The notes beneath the pieces were generated by a model that was not told where the DNA came from, ran no database searches, and worked only from the letters and a program-made list of their open reading frames with translations. A DNA stretch of 64,000 nt, taken from NCBI GenBank assembly GCA_950295325.1, contig OX485803.1, forward strand, positions 63,441,554 to 63,505,553. Reading direction: 5' to 3'. A program made the position numbers and the translations under genes. This stretch comes from Polytrichum commune. Taxonomy: Eukaryota > Streptophyta > Polytrichopsida > Polytrichales > Polytrichaceae. The stretch's first letter is position 1. Each line of letters begins with the position of its first letter. Shown in pieces: positions 43,986-57,721 of this stretch.

Positions 43986-45680
43986 TAATGTAATGAGTAG
44001 AAAATAAGGACAACTGTGCATGTAGGCTTCACACATCATGTAGGTCTTATTTGATTACAATAATCAAAGTGATAGGGTACTATTAGGGGCGCTAAACCTC
44101 CCCTTGCGAATTTTTTAGGGGAGGTAGATATGGACAGGGGCAACCCCCAGAAAGAAATCAAGATTATTTGGACCCAACCAAAAACTTCTACCCGCCCCAC
44201 CCAACTTTGAAAAAACCATTGTCCTTGCATTTTTGAAGGCGACTTATCTACAAATCCCATATTGAGTGCACTTCACCTTCAAGGTCCACAATCCAATATA
44301 TATGCTCACTTCCATTGAATAAATAAGCATTTGACTAGGAGTTCATTTTTGAAGTGAAACTATCAATAAAGCATGTAATTAACTTAGAAGTCTAAAATAT
44401 TACAATACCCTTATTAGCACCGAGGCTAAAAATTTGTGACTTACCATTGAAAGGGTCTTTGTCATTCTAAAATGGATCTAAAATTAGTATTTTAAGTTTA
44501 GTATCTTATTTTATAATATTTTAGTTAATACCTTCTACTTTTACAAAGTATTCATACACTTTCAAACTAATTAAGTGTGACTGAATGTAATACATAAGTT
44601 GTTTTGGCAAGAAAATGCATACATAAGTTGTTTTGGTTGTCAACTAAAGGTTGTTAGTTCTCAATTATCCAAAACTGCTCCCAAAAACTTACGGTTCACA
44701 ACCTAAACAATTTACTTATGCATTTTCTCGCCATTAGTTGGAATGACCAAGTCACAAAGGATAATAGTAATGGACAAGTTTTCTTTTGCTAGTGATAGGA
44801 TCCAAGAAGTAAACTCCACCTTTCATCCTTAGTTTAAACAACTTGACTAAAGTGACAATTGTTATCAAACAAATTTTGCATGAAATTTAAAGATGTGGTG
44901 CTAACATTTTTAATGTAAATTAGGCAATGAGATGACTATTCATGGAGTTTATTTACACCAAACATCATGAATTTCAATAAGCCTTAAAATCATTGTGTGG
45001 AAATGCTTATTGATTATGGGATGGTGTTTCCCCATAAAGGGTCCAAAATAGGTGTTGAAAGGTTACAGACAAATGAAATACATGATCTCCATTTTGGTAA
45101 TCATTGAAAAATTCGCCTTCAAGCTTGAGAATGCTAGTCTTTAGAGCATAACGAACAACGGGCATTGCAACCATACGACAAAGAGGCACACAACAACGAG
45201 ATACACGTAATTCAATAAAAATAGCACTTGTATTCACTTTTCGTTTGGTCATTATATTAGAAATCTTAGTTTGATAGGAAAATATCATCATCTTCAGAAG
45301 CTTCGAAAACCTCATCACAAAAATTATGAAGAAACAACATCATCGTGAAATTTTCGTTTGCCAATCCTCTTCCTACATCAAGCAGTCTTTCCAATCTTAT
45401 GTTGACTAGGAACATGAAGACTTGTATCAGAAAGTCGCAGTTCACGATCATTAACATTTGTAGAAGAAGGAGAACGTTGGGTCTTCAAAATTTCCATATT
45501 TCCACCCTAAAAATACAAAAAAACTTAGTATATGTAACCGATAATAACAAAATGAGTTCTATATATATGAGCTTAATGCAATAGATATTTAAATTAAATA
45601 AACATATGTGAAAATGATAAAGTATAGTGCTAACAACATACTCAATGAGAGTGAATTTAAAGTTCATATAATGCAATAAA
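43986..45680. other. Intergenic
   Basis: No supported gene. Minus-strand short ORFs at 45007-45457 have some protein-like character but no recognisable domain and no clean splice structure. Confidence 0.3.
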
Positions 45681-45699
45681 ACATATGAGAGGTGAAGGG

Positions 45700-46390
45700 T
45701 TAGGAATAGAACATTGATGCCCTACCTACCTAATGAGAGGTAATTGAAGTTGTATATAATGGTAAAAAAATAATGAAAGATTTTGCAAAATTAAAAACAC
45801 ATATGATAGTTGAAGAGGAAGGAGTAGGGCGTTAACGTCCTACCCAATGAGAGGCAAATAAAAATATATGTAATGCTAAGAAATAACATAAAATTATTTT
45901 GAAAAAACAAAAAGAAAGGTGATAGTTGAAGGCAAAGGGGTAGGGCATTAACGCCCGACCTAATCAAAAGCAAGTGAAGGTATATGCAATGCTAAAAAAA
46001 TAAGGAGAAATAATTTTGCAAAACTAAAAAAACATGTGACAGTTGAAGAGGAAGGAGTAGGGCTTTAACGCCCTACCCAATGAGAGGCACGTGAAGTTAT
46101 ATGTAATGCTAAAAAACAACAAAAAATAATTTTGAAGAACCAAAAAAATATGTGGCAGTTGGAGGCGAAAGGGTAGGCATTAATGCCCTATCCAATGACA
46201 ATCAATTGAAGGTATATGTAATGCTACAAAAAACATGAAATACTAATGAGAGCCAATGGAAGGTGTGTATAATGCTAAAAAATAATATGAGATGATTTTG
46301 AGAAACAAGAAAATACATATGATAATTAAAGGCGAAGGGGTAGGACGTTAGCGCCCCATCTAATGAAAGCAAACTGAAAGCTTATACAAT
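45700..46390. repeat. ~116-bp tandem array, each unit with a GTTAAC-centred palindrome
   Basis: About six units of (A)GTTGAAG(A/G)...GGGTAGGGC-RTTAAC-GCCCTACC...CAATGAGAGGCAA...TATATGTAATGCTAAAAAA. The palindrome lies at about 45822, 45937, 46055, 46169 and 46337; the first unit (about 45690) is decayed. Spacing is 114-118 bp except before the last unit, which follows a half unit without the palindrome. This is a palindrome family distinct from the TCGA-centred one. Confidence 0.9.
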
Positions 46391-46774
46391 GAAATGAGAA
46401 AATAAAATAGATAAAATATTATAGAAATAAAGGATTTGGATTTCATAGATCATCTTAGAATGAGTTACACTTATGAAGGAAAAAATGATTTTGGAAGTTT
46501 ATAAAATGTAGCCTATGAGTAGATTTTGTAGAAACCTACAATGTCGCCAATTTCAGTACTTTTGAAAAATTCTTGTAATTTGAAGTTTGAAAAAAAAACC
46601 AGAATCTTTTTGTACAAATATACAAGCTGATGATGTCTATGTACAAAAAATTCAAAAAAATAATAATTTGACAGGCGTGAGGTATACTCTACCAAAGAAT
46701 TGTGAAATCTATGAGTTTTTTTGTTTTTTTTGTTTCGGCTTGCTTGCTTGCTTCGTACCCTGTACTGTACACTT
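46391..46774. other. Intergenic between the array and the nested inverted repeat
   Basis: AT-rich, with no gene. Confidence 0.35.
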
Positions 46775-46937
46775 CAGTTGGGGTTGCGGGGGTAGAGCAT
46801 TAACGCCCTACCTCATTGACCTCAACTGTGCTTCAAAAATTGGCTTCCAGTGGGTACGCATGCATGCAGTCATTTGGACATCAGTTGAGGTCAAAGAGGT
46901 AGGGCGCTAACGCCCTATCCCTGCAACCCCAACTAAA
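46775..46937. repeat. Inverted repeat carrying two copies of the GTTAAC palindrome
   Basis: The left arm (about 46775-46832) and right arm (about 46880-46937) are inverted copies of about 57 bp, from CAGTTGGGGTTGC to GACCTCAACTG. Each arm contains its own palindrome (46791-46812 and 46897-46918 approximately). The loop of about 47 bp has GCATGCATGC. A palindrome lies within each arm of a larger palindrome. Confidence 0.85.
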
Positions 46938-47339
46938 ACCAGATTTGCCACATGTAAGGTGCATTTTGCCTATGTTTGTTTTTGTATCCATTGCGGTCAC
47001 AGAATATCTGCAGACATTTAATGGAGCTTGTATTTCTTTGTACAGACTTAAGTTACGGGTGATGGAGGAGGGCGTTAATTAGACAAGAGTTTCTTCAAAA
47101 AAACTAAGAATATGATTGCATCATATAGTTACATACATTCAAATAAATTGCAAGAATGAACTTCAGATTTGAAACATGTCAATATTGTAGAGCTTTAGTT
47201 GATTCTTCCCTTTCACTTCTGCTCGCCATAATCATTAAGTAGTGGCCATGAAATGAGTTATCGTTCCTTGCATATATTGTTATCATTTTAAATGCCAACC
47301 TCATTTTGTTCTACATCTTTACAATCTCCTATCAATTTG
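46938..47339. other. Intergenic
   Basis: No gene recognised. Confidence 0.3.
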
Positions 47340-47790
47340 AAGATCCGGCCTTCATATTCAAGATCCACCCTCATTTCACTCCCACTTTCATATTATAAAT
47401 CCAACCCTCTTTGCATGTACACACTCTAGATCTGCCCTCTTTCTACTTTCATACTCAAAATATAGTCCTCTATTCACCTCCACACTCAAGATTTTCCCTC
47501 CTTCCACTTTCACATGAAAGATCCAACCCTCTTTCCACTTTCACATGAAAGATCCAACCCTCTTTCCACCTTTACACTCCACATTTACCCTCTTTCCACC
47601 TTCACACTCAATATCCAACACTCTATCCACCTTCACACTCAATATCCAACACTTTATCCACCTCCACACTCAAGATCCGCCCTCTTTTCACCTCCACATT
47701 CAAGATCCAACCCTCTTTCCACCTCCACACTAAAGATCGGGTGCTTCCTTCACCTTCACAGTCAAAATCCGGTCCTTTCTTCCACCCTCA
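47340..47790. repeat. 31-bp minisatellite
   Basis: About 14 units of (T)TCCACCTTCACACTCA and AGATCCAACCCTCT, measured at 31 bp between matching positions in the cleanest part (47515-47680). The pyrimidine-rich strand produces spurious Ser/Pro/His-rich ORFs. Confidence 0.9.
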
Positions 47791-49953
47791 CTCTAGGTAA
47801 AAAAGGCAAAACGAAGACCAAAATTCAAAGCTACATAGTCGGCGTGAGGGTGGTGGGTAAGGTTTAAGGTTTTCTAGTGGCCAATTCCAATTCAGAAAAT
47901 ACCTACCGAACATTCTCATTCAAAGACCTTCACAAGCAAATCATTTACATAATAAAAATTCATGAATTCTTATAATTGAAAAATGCTTACATCTCTTTTT
48001 CTTTCCTCTTCTTAATTGTTCGTAATTGTATCCACATTGTTGATTGTGCATTCATTTTCACCTTCCTCTTCTTCACACTGATCTTTCATGTCTCCAGATG
48101 TCAATGTCTTCATCGTCCTATTGAAAATCAATGTCTTTTTGGTCTCCACTATATCATTTAATTTCCTATTATTTCCTTTCTTTTGTCCTCTTGGCATGTT
48201 CTTCTTTCTACACCTTTGCTTCTCTGAAGTAAAATATAACAATTTCCTACATTTCCTATTTAATCTCTCCAGTGCTACAACAACAATGTCTTCTGACCTC
48301 ATCAAACATACTCATATACTTCGTCCTTTCCAAATCCCTCTATTTTTCTTCTTCTTTCTTTTGTACCTTCATACGTTTCATTCGTTTATACTTATATATT
48401 GCAAATATGGGTTTTTTATCTGTCACATTCTTACAACACATTGTCTTCCCTATTTTATTTTATTTCTATCTTCTCTACATTGTCCTAGCTGTATATTTTT
48501 TATTCACTATATTCAAATTATTTGATTTTCATAAAGTTTTATATTAGTATTGTTAAACATATTTGTTTTGTGTTACCGTTATTTCTTATTTATTTTCATA
48601 CAATGTTTTTAAATATCAACTTCCAATGTGTCTATCTCACATGAACTTGGCGTTTATTTCGATCACCCGTGTTGCAATTGGTGTCCAATGACCGAGTTAT
48701 TTGTACGCATCTTTCATTCTACTTCTGTTTTTATTATACCCGCCAAATTTCCCTAACAACCCAACCTTCTCCAACCACTTGGCTTTATTCATAATTGTCA
48801 ATTATTTACATTCTGGGCCAAATCTAATGGTTTCTACATCTACATCCAGACTGCACTGCCATAAGTCAAAACTTTGTCAACTTTTATTATTATTTAACAC
48901 CATTTTCTCCATGATATTTGTGCTCGCATTTCTCCCGTGTTCTTATTTTTTATGATATGTATATATTTTTATCTTCATGTGATAAACTTATAATCCACAT
49001 CTCCCTTACGGGTTGGGATTCCCTATGGTTTAGTTTCCAGAGGAGATATTTTTTAGGATTTGGTTTAAGATTTTATGCCTTGCCCACAAATATTCTTTGA
49101 CTATAATTTTGATTTGTCTACGTCTGTATTATTAGATACTATGGTATCACACGTTTTGATCTCCATCCATTATTGTACTATACACCACTCAATACAAATA
49201 GCTTCACCGATCCGATATTACTGTGATGTGATGTTCATCTATTACTTTGTTTCTCCATGACTACCATTAGAGCTCATGGATCTTTTGTTCCCTTCATGTT
49301 GCTACTTCATGATGATGGTCATGTGAGTGTCTCGGAGAATTTGTTTAGCTTGAGGTTCAACCTCCAAATATGGACCATGTATTAAAAGCAAAAGATGTAT
49401 TATGCGGATGGAGAGGTGTATGAAACGATTTTGGTTCAAAAGAACAAAACTGAGGTTGGTTCTATATGGATTTTAGGGCCTCGTTCATTTAGGGTGATAG
49501 GTATTTTTTGAGTCTCAAATGCAAGCTTCACCTATTATATTAACAAACGAATTTGGTACATCCACATTTCAAATTTTCTTTGTCGCACATATTAAATTAT
49601 AGCTCACTGATGATTATGTGTTTGTGCTATCAGGTTCAAGATGACATTTGTGCATTTGTTGATCTTTCAGACACGCCGCTATTTCCATTTGGAAATGTTA
49701 ATTTACCAAACTTTCCATGCATGTAGCCAAATCACCATGCAGTCCTATGTACGAAAGGTTGATTCGCCATAACACACATTCTCAACGTACTTCATTACAT
49801 CCTTCACCTTCATATATAGGGTTGACTATTATTGATGCCTTGAAGCTCACAAAGTCAAGAAAAAGATCAAAGTAAGATCTCGTATCCATTGATTTTTACA
49901 GTATAGATGTCTGTGATGTCAAGTACTTACCATCTTCTTGTAATGACGATGTT
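47791..49953. other. Gene-poor, pyrimidine-rich intergenic
   Basis: T/C-rich with several hydrophobic short ORFs that reflect base composition. No supported gene. Confidence 0.35.
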
Positions 49954-52809
49954 TTGTTTCTCTTGCCCCTTGTGGTACATGGAGTTGCAAGTACATATGG
50001 CCGTTCAATGGACAACATGGACAAGATGTACGACGGTCACCCTTGGTGCACCACCAAAACCATGAATATCCAAAATAATTTTGGATTGTTTTTTCGGCGC
50101 TTTATTTGTGCAAGTCATCTCCAATGTCATAACGACTGTTGTGATTACATGCATCGCAATGGGGGTGTGCAGAATAAAATTGAATGGGGTAGTTCAACTC
50201 CTCTCCCATTTGTTACAGGTAATGTTGCCCCTATTAGCTCTACTATTATATGTAAAGTATGTTGTTCTATACATGTGTGCATTGTTTTGTGCCATGCTCG
50301 AATAATATACATCTACTCCACATCCGTTGGAAATATCTTGGTGTACATAATCACCTTGTAGCCAATGACACATGCTGTGAATCATTGGATATGACATACC
50401 AGTGCGTTACAAATGAAGTATTGAAAATACCATAACAAAAACTTCAGCCATAGTTATGGCAACGAACAAACAATTCTTGGCCGATTATCTTCTTAAATCT
50501 CCCGCAAATAGCGAAGGCCATCACTTTGTTGGTTCGTCCTTAGAGGTGGTCATGGACAAATTCAGCACTCTTGCGTTCCCAAATTGTCGTAACTTTGTAT
50601 CTGGATCAAAACATTTTTTTGCGTAGTGGAATGATAAATATGGATAGTATTATGGCACTCAAAGACCATTTTGCTTTTAAGTTTGTCTAAGGTAGTTGGT
50701 TTCCAAGTCAATCAAATGACAAAGTGTTTGTAGACCTTCTAGGTAGTGATGTGGAACTTGTGAAGAAGATGCAAATCGGGGGGGAGGGACATGGAAAATT
50801 CTTGAATTATGTTTGATCATGTCAAATGTTTGAAAGAATGGAGAACAATGGCTTATCATATATACGACAATCAAGAGTGTAAAATATTGACCATTGCGTG
50901 TTGTGACATGCAATCTGAAGATGATGCAACACAAATTCTTTTTTTGGGAAAATTTGAATGCTGTCATGGCAGAAAATGGTGTACCACACGTAAACTTCAA
51001 AGGGTTCATGACAAACAATACTCAAGCTAATTGGAATGCGGTGAGGATAATTTACAAGGATGTTGTCCCAAGTCTACATATGATTGTACATGAACATACA
51101 TGCCTTTTCCACTGGTTTGCGAGCTTGGATAAGGTGACACAAAAACACATCAAACCATTTTTGTAGTTTCAACACAAGCAAATATGCAAGAATTACAAGG
51201 ACGCAAAAACAGTGGACGACACCAAAATTAAATACCATGTGATTCATTCTTGGTGATTATCATCCGGAATTGCCTCATAATAAGACATCCTTGGCCTTTC
51301 AGAGTGGTTGGATTTTTTATACTTACTTTATAGACAATGGGATGGTCATATGTTCTTTGTAAGTACATACCACACTTTATTACTCAATATCATTCAATTT
51401 TTTTTCTCTATATATATATATAATTTTTATTATCCTCATATTTGTGTGTTATTCATAGGATATGACAATAGAAGAACGTACGGAAATGCCAATATACAAC
51501 CTTGCAAAGATTGTCCACAACAAATGGCTCCAACAATCCGGCAACAAGATGACTTGTTTATATGAAGCTATAGTGGACGACATGATCCATGTTTTCATGC
51601 AAATTACCATGCATGGTTAAAAGGGGGTTATGATGGTAATGATCATGATTTGGTGTCTTTGAAGCGGTTGTCAGGTGTGAAGATCCAAAAATGTTGGTTG
51701 ATGCCATGAAGTCTTACCAAAGGCAGAAGAGGTCAACACCAGAGATTGTGTATTGAAAGGGTCTGAGCTTTTTGGTTTCACCAAACGCAAACTCAACCTA
51801 CCACTAGATGTTGATTATGATTTTTATCGACCCGACAAAGTGAACTATTCCATTCCTCGCCCTAACACCCAAACAACTTGTCGACACATAGAGGAATTGT
51901 TGAGTTCTGCAAAGTATGGTGTAGCTCATATTACATCTGTGTTAGAATATGATTGTCTTGTTTTCAAGTGGCATATTTCAAGATTGCCACCCAACTCAGC
52001 CAAACGATGTTGGGCACTGCAGGCCATTACATGAACTATGTACAAAGTCAAAGTCTGGACTTGCAAACATGACACACTTACTCTGACATACAAAGGGCTC
52101 AGGATGGAATTTTGCTCTCCCAACAATGTGGAGTATGAATTTTGGTTTTGCCCCGACGACATCAAGCGTTGTGTGAGTGGCAGTAAAAAGAAGTATGTGT
52201 TGGATTGGCCTATAGTACCCAACACGTGGCCAGTGAATATAGGTACCAATCTATCAAGAGAGGAAGTTGGCGTTTAAGGATGCTGGATTTCAACTATAGC
52301 AGAGGGAGTCATTGTCCCCTTGTCGTAGGCTTTCAACAATCACAACCCTCCCCATCCCTCACTCGCATTTTTGTATGCCACCGAACCTGGACACCTACCC
52401 TACATTCAGATTTGGGAAGTAAGTGCGTCGCAATCCAACAGCACCGGCGGCGGATCACAAAAACAAATGGGAGAACATTGGACTCATGGACAGTTATTAT
52501 GTGGTCGGGGTCACTGCCATTCCATACCCAGGCTTTGGAATGATAATCAACATTGTCTCCAAAGAGAATATCACATACCGTGTCACAATTGGCGACATCC
52601 CATATTGCACATGCCCAGATTTCATGAAAGTGTCCTCTCATGCATTGGGAAAGAAAGGGAAATGGGTATATTGCAAACATCTTTATTATGTGTGTAGATT
52701 TTTGTGCAAGGTGGATTACGAGAGTGACAAGTTCATTCATGAACCTACATATACCTACAACGAGGTCATACGACTACTTGAACTTGATGGTATTGTAGAG
52801 TGTGAGTAG
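49954..52809 (+). pseudogene. MULE-like transposase pseudogene with SWIM zinc finger
   Basis: Protein-like segments in changing frames line up in order. First a Cys-rich N-terminal part (49954-50360). Then FDHVKCLKEWRTMAYHIYDN with TIACCDMQSEDDATQILF (50809-50940), and FFWENLNAVMAENG with HVNFKGFMTNNTQANW (to 51166), which resembles the MULE transposase core. Then ERTEMPIYNLAKIVHNKWLQ (about 51470-51590). Last, intact for about 100 codons, a C-terminal domain with YCTCPDF and WVYCKHLYY (52423-52809): a CxC...CxH SWIM finger. Frames change at least four times, one at a run of T (about 50938-50945), and stops intervene. No terminal inverted repeats were identified. I have met similar proteins as a repeated family in plants but cannot name it. 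Confidence 0.65.
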
Positions 52810-55080
52810 TATTGCAAGTGTTCTATTAAGCCACATGTATAAGAATGTCAATAAATGACATGTATTGGTTTGGATTGTTATATTAGAAATCAACATTGGA
52901 CTGAAAGTATTCCAAATGATTCATGGTAATACGCCTCCTTTATTCTTGCTTCATTTAAAATTGTTCCAACTTACAATTGAAAATATGCAATTAATGTAAG
53001 ACCGAATTTAGTCTTTGAACCCTAAACCCATGCACCTTTACTAAATTTGGATTCATTACTCATGTGTTATTGCTCACCGCTCATTGCTCACTGCTCATCG
53101 TTCATAAGATAGCTTCCATCTGTTGACAACCATCATTTGATTATGAGGTATGTAATGAGCACTCTATAAATTTTCATCTTAGGCTTTCTTATTCTTGTAA
53201 TGTAAGATCTTGACAAATTTATAACTAAAAATATTATATCCCCATTTCATTAGCATTTGCTTGTGTACCAGTATTAATAATGAGTAGTGAAGATTGAAAC
53301 ATGTATGACACATGTGGATTTTGGCATGAATTTTGAATTTACTTTGTATATTTTATGTAGTAGAAACAAATTAAATTATAAATAAACCATTATTATGATA
53401 TGATTTGATGGGAAGGGAAAACCTCCATGAATTGTACAAGCACACCCCCTATTTGGGGATTTGTCGAGCTTTTTAAATGCAATATCTAAGATCTTAAGAA
53501 ACCTCTCAAAGGGGGTAAGAAACCATTCACATTATTCTTTAAAAGCCATGAACTTGATTTCATATTGGTTAACTTGATGTTTGGAATAATTGTACATGTA
53601 CAAATCACTCCCAATTATTAGATTCACAAATTTTATTTGTAGATTATAATTCCCATTCCCTTCAATTGAAGCTCATTGCACATGTTGCAAAAAATAAATT
53701 CTTGACATTGATATTTGGTAATATTTGTAGTTTAATATGATACAAAGACATGTGATCACTTGGTGAATTGTACCAAGAAGTTGGTGAAGGAAGTATAGTC
53801 TCGAGTCATACACTATATTGCCAAAAAGTCAACCACACAAGAATTTGACTTGGAAAACATCATGAACCATTGAACCTCATGTATCTATTAATATCCATAT
53901 ACACACATTTGCTAACCATTTGTATATTTATATACACATACACACACATATATGTTTGCAAATAAGCAATTTTGTAAACATTTCACCTTAAATCATGTTA
54001 CAAATTCACCTTTCCTCTACAAACATTCATTTTTCACACAAGAATTGTTTTAAATGAACATGGGTGTACGCTAGATTAAAAATCTTGATCACCCGTGACC
54101 ACTACCACTATGAGTAAACACCAAGCGAGAAGTCTTATTTCTTGCTCAATTGTGAGTTAAAATTAAGTTTGAACATCATTTGCTAGCCACTCTTCCGGAT
54201 TTGTTGAATTATGAAGGTGTGCATGTCATCCTTGCTTGGTTACATGATGATGTTGAAGTTGAGCCTGTAATTGAACACAAAGGATCGAAGTCTGTGACAA
54301 AATAGAGGCGAAATATGACCCCTAAATTGACTACTTAGTGACCACAAAGAAGCAAACATCATCTTAGACCCCTATGCAAGGGAAAATGAATAGTAATCCA
54401 CACTTGAGATTTTGAGAGATTCTAACAATTGCAAAATCAAACTTCAAAGAGCTCAAATTAATACATTATTAATGAGCATTTTATAGTAAATACTAAGTGA
54501 ACATCATTTATTCGATTTATTCGATTTTATAATTATCATATAATGAATTTTGAACATATATTGAGACGGTGGGAAGAAGATCATAGAATGTTCATTAAAA
54601 ATCTATGCTCACATTTTGAGTTTATTTCAATGTATGGAATATAGTTATGGAATTTATGAAGCTTAACCTAATCACAATATTACTTTAGATCTCATAAAAT
54701 CAAATTGTTCAAGTTTGATGAGCTTTAACGTCTAAATGGTCAATGCTTATTTTGTATGCAGAGAGTAGAGTACCGTAGCACCATAGCTGGTTCATGCACC
54801 TTGAAACGAATATATATAAGTTTCGTCAACTAGAAATATAATTTATGAAATTTTGTTAGTCCTACAATTTAAAACAATTTAATTTGTTTTTTTGGTAAGG
54901 TCCAACAATACCGGAAGTAGGTTGTCGTTTTTTTCATTCATTCGTGGCGGCTTCTTGGCCTTAAACCTAAGTATCCACCTTAACCTTACTTAGTGTGGCT
55001 CTTGTTTGTCGTTGCACAATGTATGTGTTAGGTCTTTTGTATGTATTTGCACTTTGACATGTGTGAGAAAAGTATTAGAA
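52810..55080. other. Gene-poor AT-rich intergenic
   Basis: No coding region or element ends recognised. A short GCTCA(C/T)(C/T)GCTCATTGCTCACTGCTCAT run is at about 53076-53100. Confidence 0.35.
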
Positions 55081-55617
55081 ATGACACCAAAACAACGATT
55101 GGTGGACAACCAATGTCCTATGATGATGATAATGAGGTCACAAAACGCAACACATTGCAGTGTCCCAAATTGGAGTTGGAAGATCTGGTGCACACACAAC
55201 CAAGCAAACCATAGTATGTGGCCAAGTTGCACAATTATTTCGCGGAGAACGGTTTCCCTCTTCCTCCTTCACTCTACAGAATCCCTCTCCTATGACCTTC
55301 AAGCGGTTAGCCATAGCCGATAATCCCAAGCTTAGAACATTGAAACTGTAACCGGCGTTACAAGTGAGCTAGGATCAACAATCCTAGTCGTCACAAACCC
55401 AATGTGATCACGAGAGAAACCGGTGACAACAACTTACAAGATTTCTGGAAAAGATTTGGATTCTAAGACATACATTGCGGCACTGTGTCCTAGAGAGAGA
55501 TGCTCCGCACCAAAGGCCATCGCACATGATTGAACAAATTAGGGACAAGCTTTCAACTTCACAAGAGGAAAAAGTATTGAAGTCACAAGCAGAGTGTAAT
55601 CTCCGTTGCAATCTCAA
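55081..55617 (+). pseudogene. Degraded coding block, unknown family
   Basis: Protein-like stretches lie in different plus frames: LQCPKLELEDLVHTQPSKP and VAKLHNYFAENGFPLPPSLYRI, then PSPMTFKRLAIADNPKLRTL, then ETGDNNLQDFWKRFGF and DIHCGTVS. Stops and frame changes separate them. It was probably a single ORF once. I do not recognise the family. Confidence 0.4.
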
Positions 55618-56407
55618 AAATTATCGATAACCATGAAACTGAGTCAAAATTTGCTTAAGAAAACGAAATACTGAACCAACTGAACCTTTGCTTAAGTAAA
55701 ACGAAATACTGACAATAAGCTGGCATAAACGGAGAATTATTACATCCAAGAAAAATTAGATTGGTAGAAGGGGCAACAAATATTATAAATAATTACATAA
55801 GCTTGTATTCGAGCATTACCTAAGAGAATGCATGTTACAAATGATTCCAAGCCTCTGAGTATGTTGAGACGATTCCATTCTCTAACGATTCAAGCACTTC
55901 AAAAGTGACGCATTGACTATTTCAAGCAATGATTGCCGTACACACACTATGCTAGACAAACACTACACCTGTGATAATCAAATCATGGACATTTCCAGTG
56001 TGAAAACGGATTTTGATTTTGACCTACAAATCCGTGAATGTAATACCGCAAAATATCCAAGAGGACGCATGAGAGATATCTTAATTGGATTGTGCGTGTC
56101 AGGGAATATTGTAATAGAAGTAATGAATCTTAGGTTGATCTAAAGCCAAGAAAGGTAGATTGCTTTTGGAGCCCATGAGTCACACCCTTTCGACTCCATC
56201 CGACTTCTCACTCTGATTCATACACCTTTCTTTCTCTTTGAGCAGAGTATGTGTATTTCATGTCTAAACCCTTGTGTTGGGGAAACAAATTTGATTATGA
56301 AGGATCTCGACTCGATTAATTGTCACTTGGAGGTGCAAAGTATTCATCAATGAGGTCTGTTGGTTTGTAAGAATGTGAAGATTTGATTAACCTATCTTGA
56401 AGACATC
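55618..56407. other. Intergenic
   Basis: No supported gene. Confidence 0.3.
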
Positions 56408-57721
56408 ATGCCTCACTCGATTAAGAGTGCCGTGATGGGGCACAGAGTCCAACCACAGTCTCCATGGATCTTATACTTTGATGGAGTAACAAGGGACATC
56501 CCGAGCAACCATGGCGGCATTGGCGCTGTCTTGAAAGATTCCCGAGGTCACACAGTCGTGGAACTCAAAAAATTTGTGGGTCTGGGGGTTTCTTCATGTG
56601 TCGCAAAGTACAAGGCGCTCATTGCGGGACTGAAGAAAGCACGTTCATTGGGAGTGGAGTATTTGCTCGTGAAAGGAGACTCTCGACTTGTTCATAACCA
56701 GGTAAAACCGGGGTCAAATCCATGTTTAAAAGTCAATGCCTCGACTTGCCATGTCATAAGGTTAACAAATTGTAGAAGGCAAACATGATTGCAGCTTACT
56801 TGCGAGCATGTGACGCACATCTTGTGGTATGGGATGTAGCTTGTAGGGCATTGTAGTGTGCAAGACGAGGGTTTGTTTGATTACCACAAGAGAGTGAAAT
56901 CGTTGGCGAGGGAATTTCGCGTCATTTTCATGGAACGGATTTCAAGAGAGGATAACATGCGGGCGGACCGACTGGCAAATGAAGCCATTGATGAAGAGCT
57001 TCAAGCTGTGAGCAGTTTGTCAGAGTACATTGACAAGGAATGGATGCCGATGTCACAAAAACATACAACAACCCCATTAGCTGTCCACACCAACCTCAAA
57101 ATCAAGCCGGTGGCCTCTATTTCACCACACGTCGTGAAAGAACACGCTCAAGTGGACTCTCCCATAATGGCCAAGACCACAACCACCACTAAACCTAATT
57201 CATTCTCTAAGAATCCAAGCCCTAGGAGACTCAAGGTTTGTAATATTTCTGACGAGAAATTGCGGAATAATTCCTCAGATCTAGACTTCATAGGAGATTG
57301 TTGCAACCTCAAAGTCGAGCCCACCACGAAAACTCCACATTTACATGTGCAAACAGCAGCTCAACAATCTAGAATCAGGAATAGTTCTTATGAGAGTGTA
57401 CACAGCTCGAGTCCAACCCGAAGATCATCATCACGGACGACACCGATAGCGCCTCTCTACCACAAAAGCCGGTTGCAATTAGACTCCCCAGAGATAACTA
57501 TGAATTTGATGGAAACCCTCTCCACATTCTCGGATGAATCTACGGGTACTTCGCAACTGGTTGATCGGGAGGTTGACAGGCCTTGCAGCCAAGAAGACAA
57601 CATTGCAAACTTGAGCGATGGATCTTTGAGCGATTCTGAGTTCTCAAAGGCAAACTATGAGAAATTGTTGCGGACGATCCTCAAGGGCTACTTTCATAGA
57701 AAGAAGTTATCTCGGTCTTGA
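56408..57721 (+). CDS. RNase H-like protein, split, with altered active site
   Basis: The first exon, 56408-56701, starts MPHSIKSAV and ends at donor CAG/GTAAAA. It encodes the start of a plant RNase H (RVT_3-type) fold: WILYFDGVTRD (Asp25), GGIGAVLKDS, KYKALIAGLKKA and LLVKGDSRLVHNQ (Asp91). The last exon begins before about 56861 and runs to the stop at 57719-57721. It gives GLFDYHKRVKSLAREFRVIF and ISREDNMRADRLANEAID, the closing helix and the last Asp, then about 210 residues of Ser/Thr-rich sequence without known domains. The family Glu of AEYxAL is Lys67, so nuclease activity is unlikely. The intron acceptor is unclear: a middle piece (KANMIAAYLRACDAHLVVWD) follows TTGTAG at 56771-56776, but its frame stops at 56854. 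It may be a gene with an unusual intron or a pseudogene. Confidence 0.55.

Noticed and set aside
45007-45457. Two minus-strand ORFs with some protein character
   Set aside because: No recognisable motif, and the frames do not join by a credible intron.
47514-47867. Ser/Pro/His-rich ORF
   Set aside because: Translation of the 31-bp minisatellite, whose period is not a multiple of three.
48012-48305. 97-codon minus-strand ORF, basic then acidic
   Set aside because: Composition-driven in T/C-rich DNA. No domain, splice context or conserved motif.
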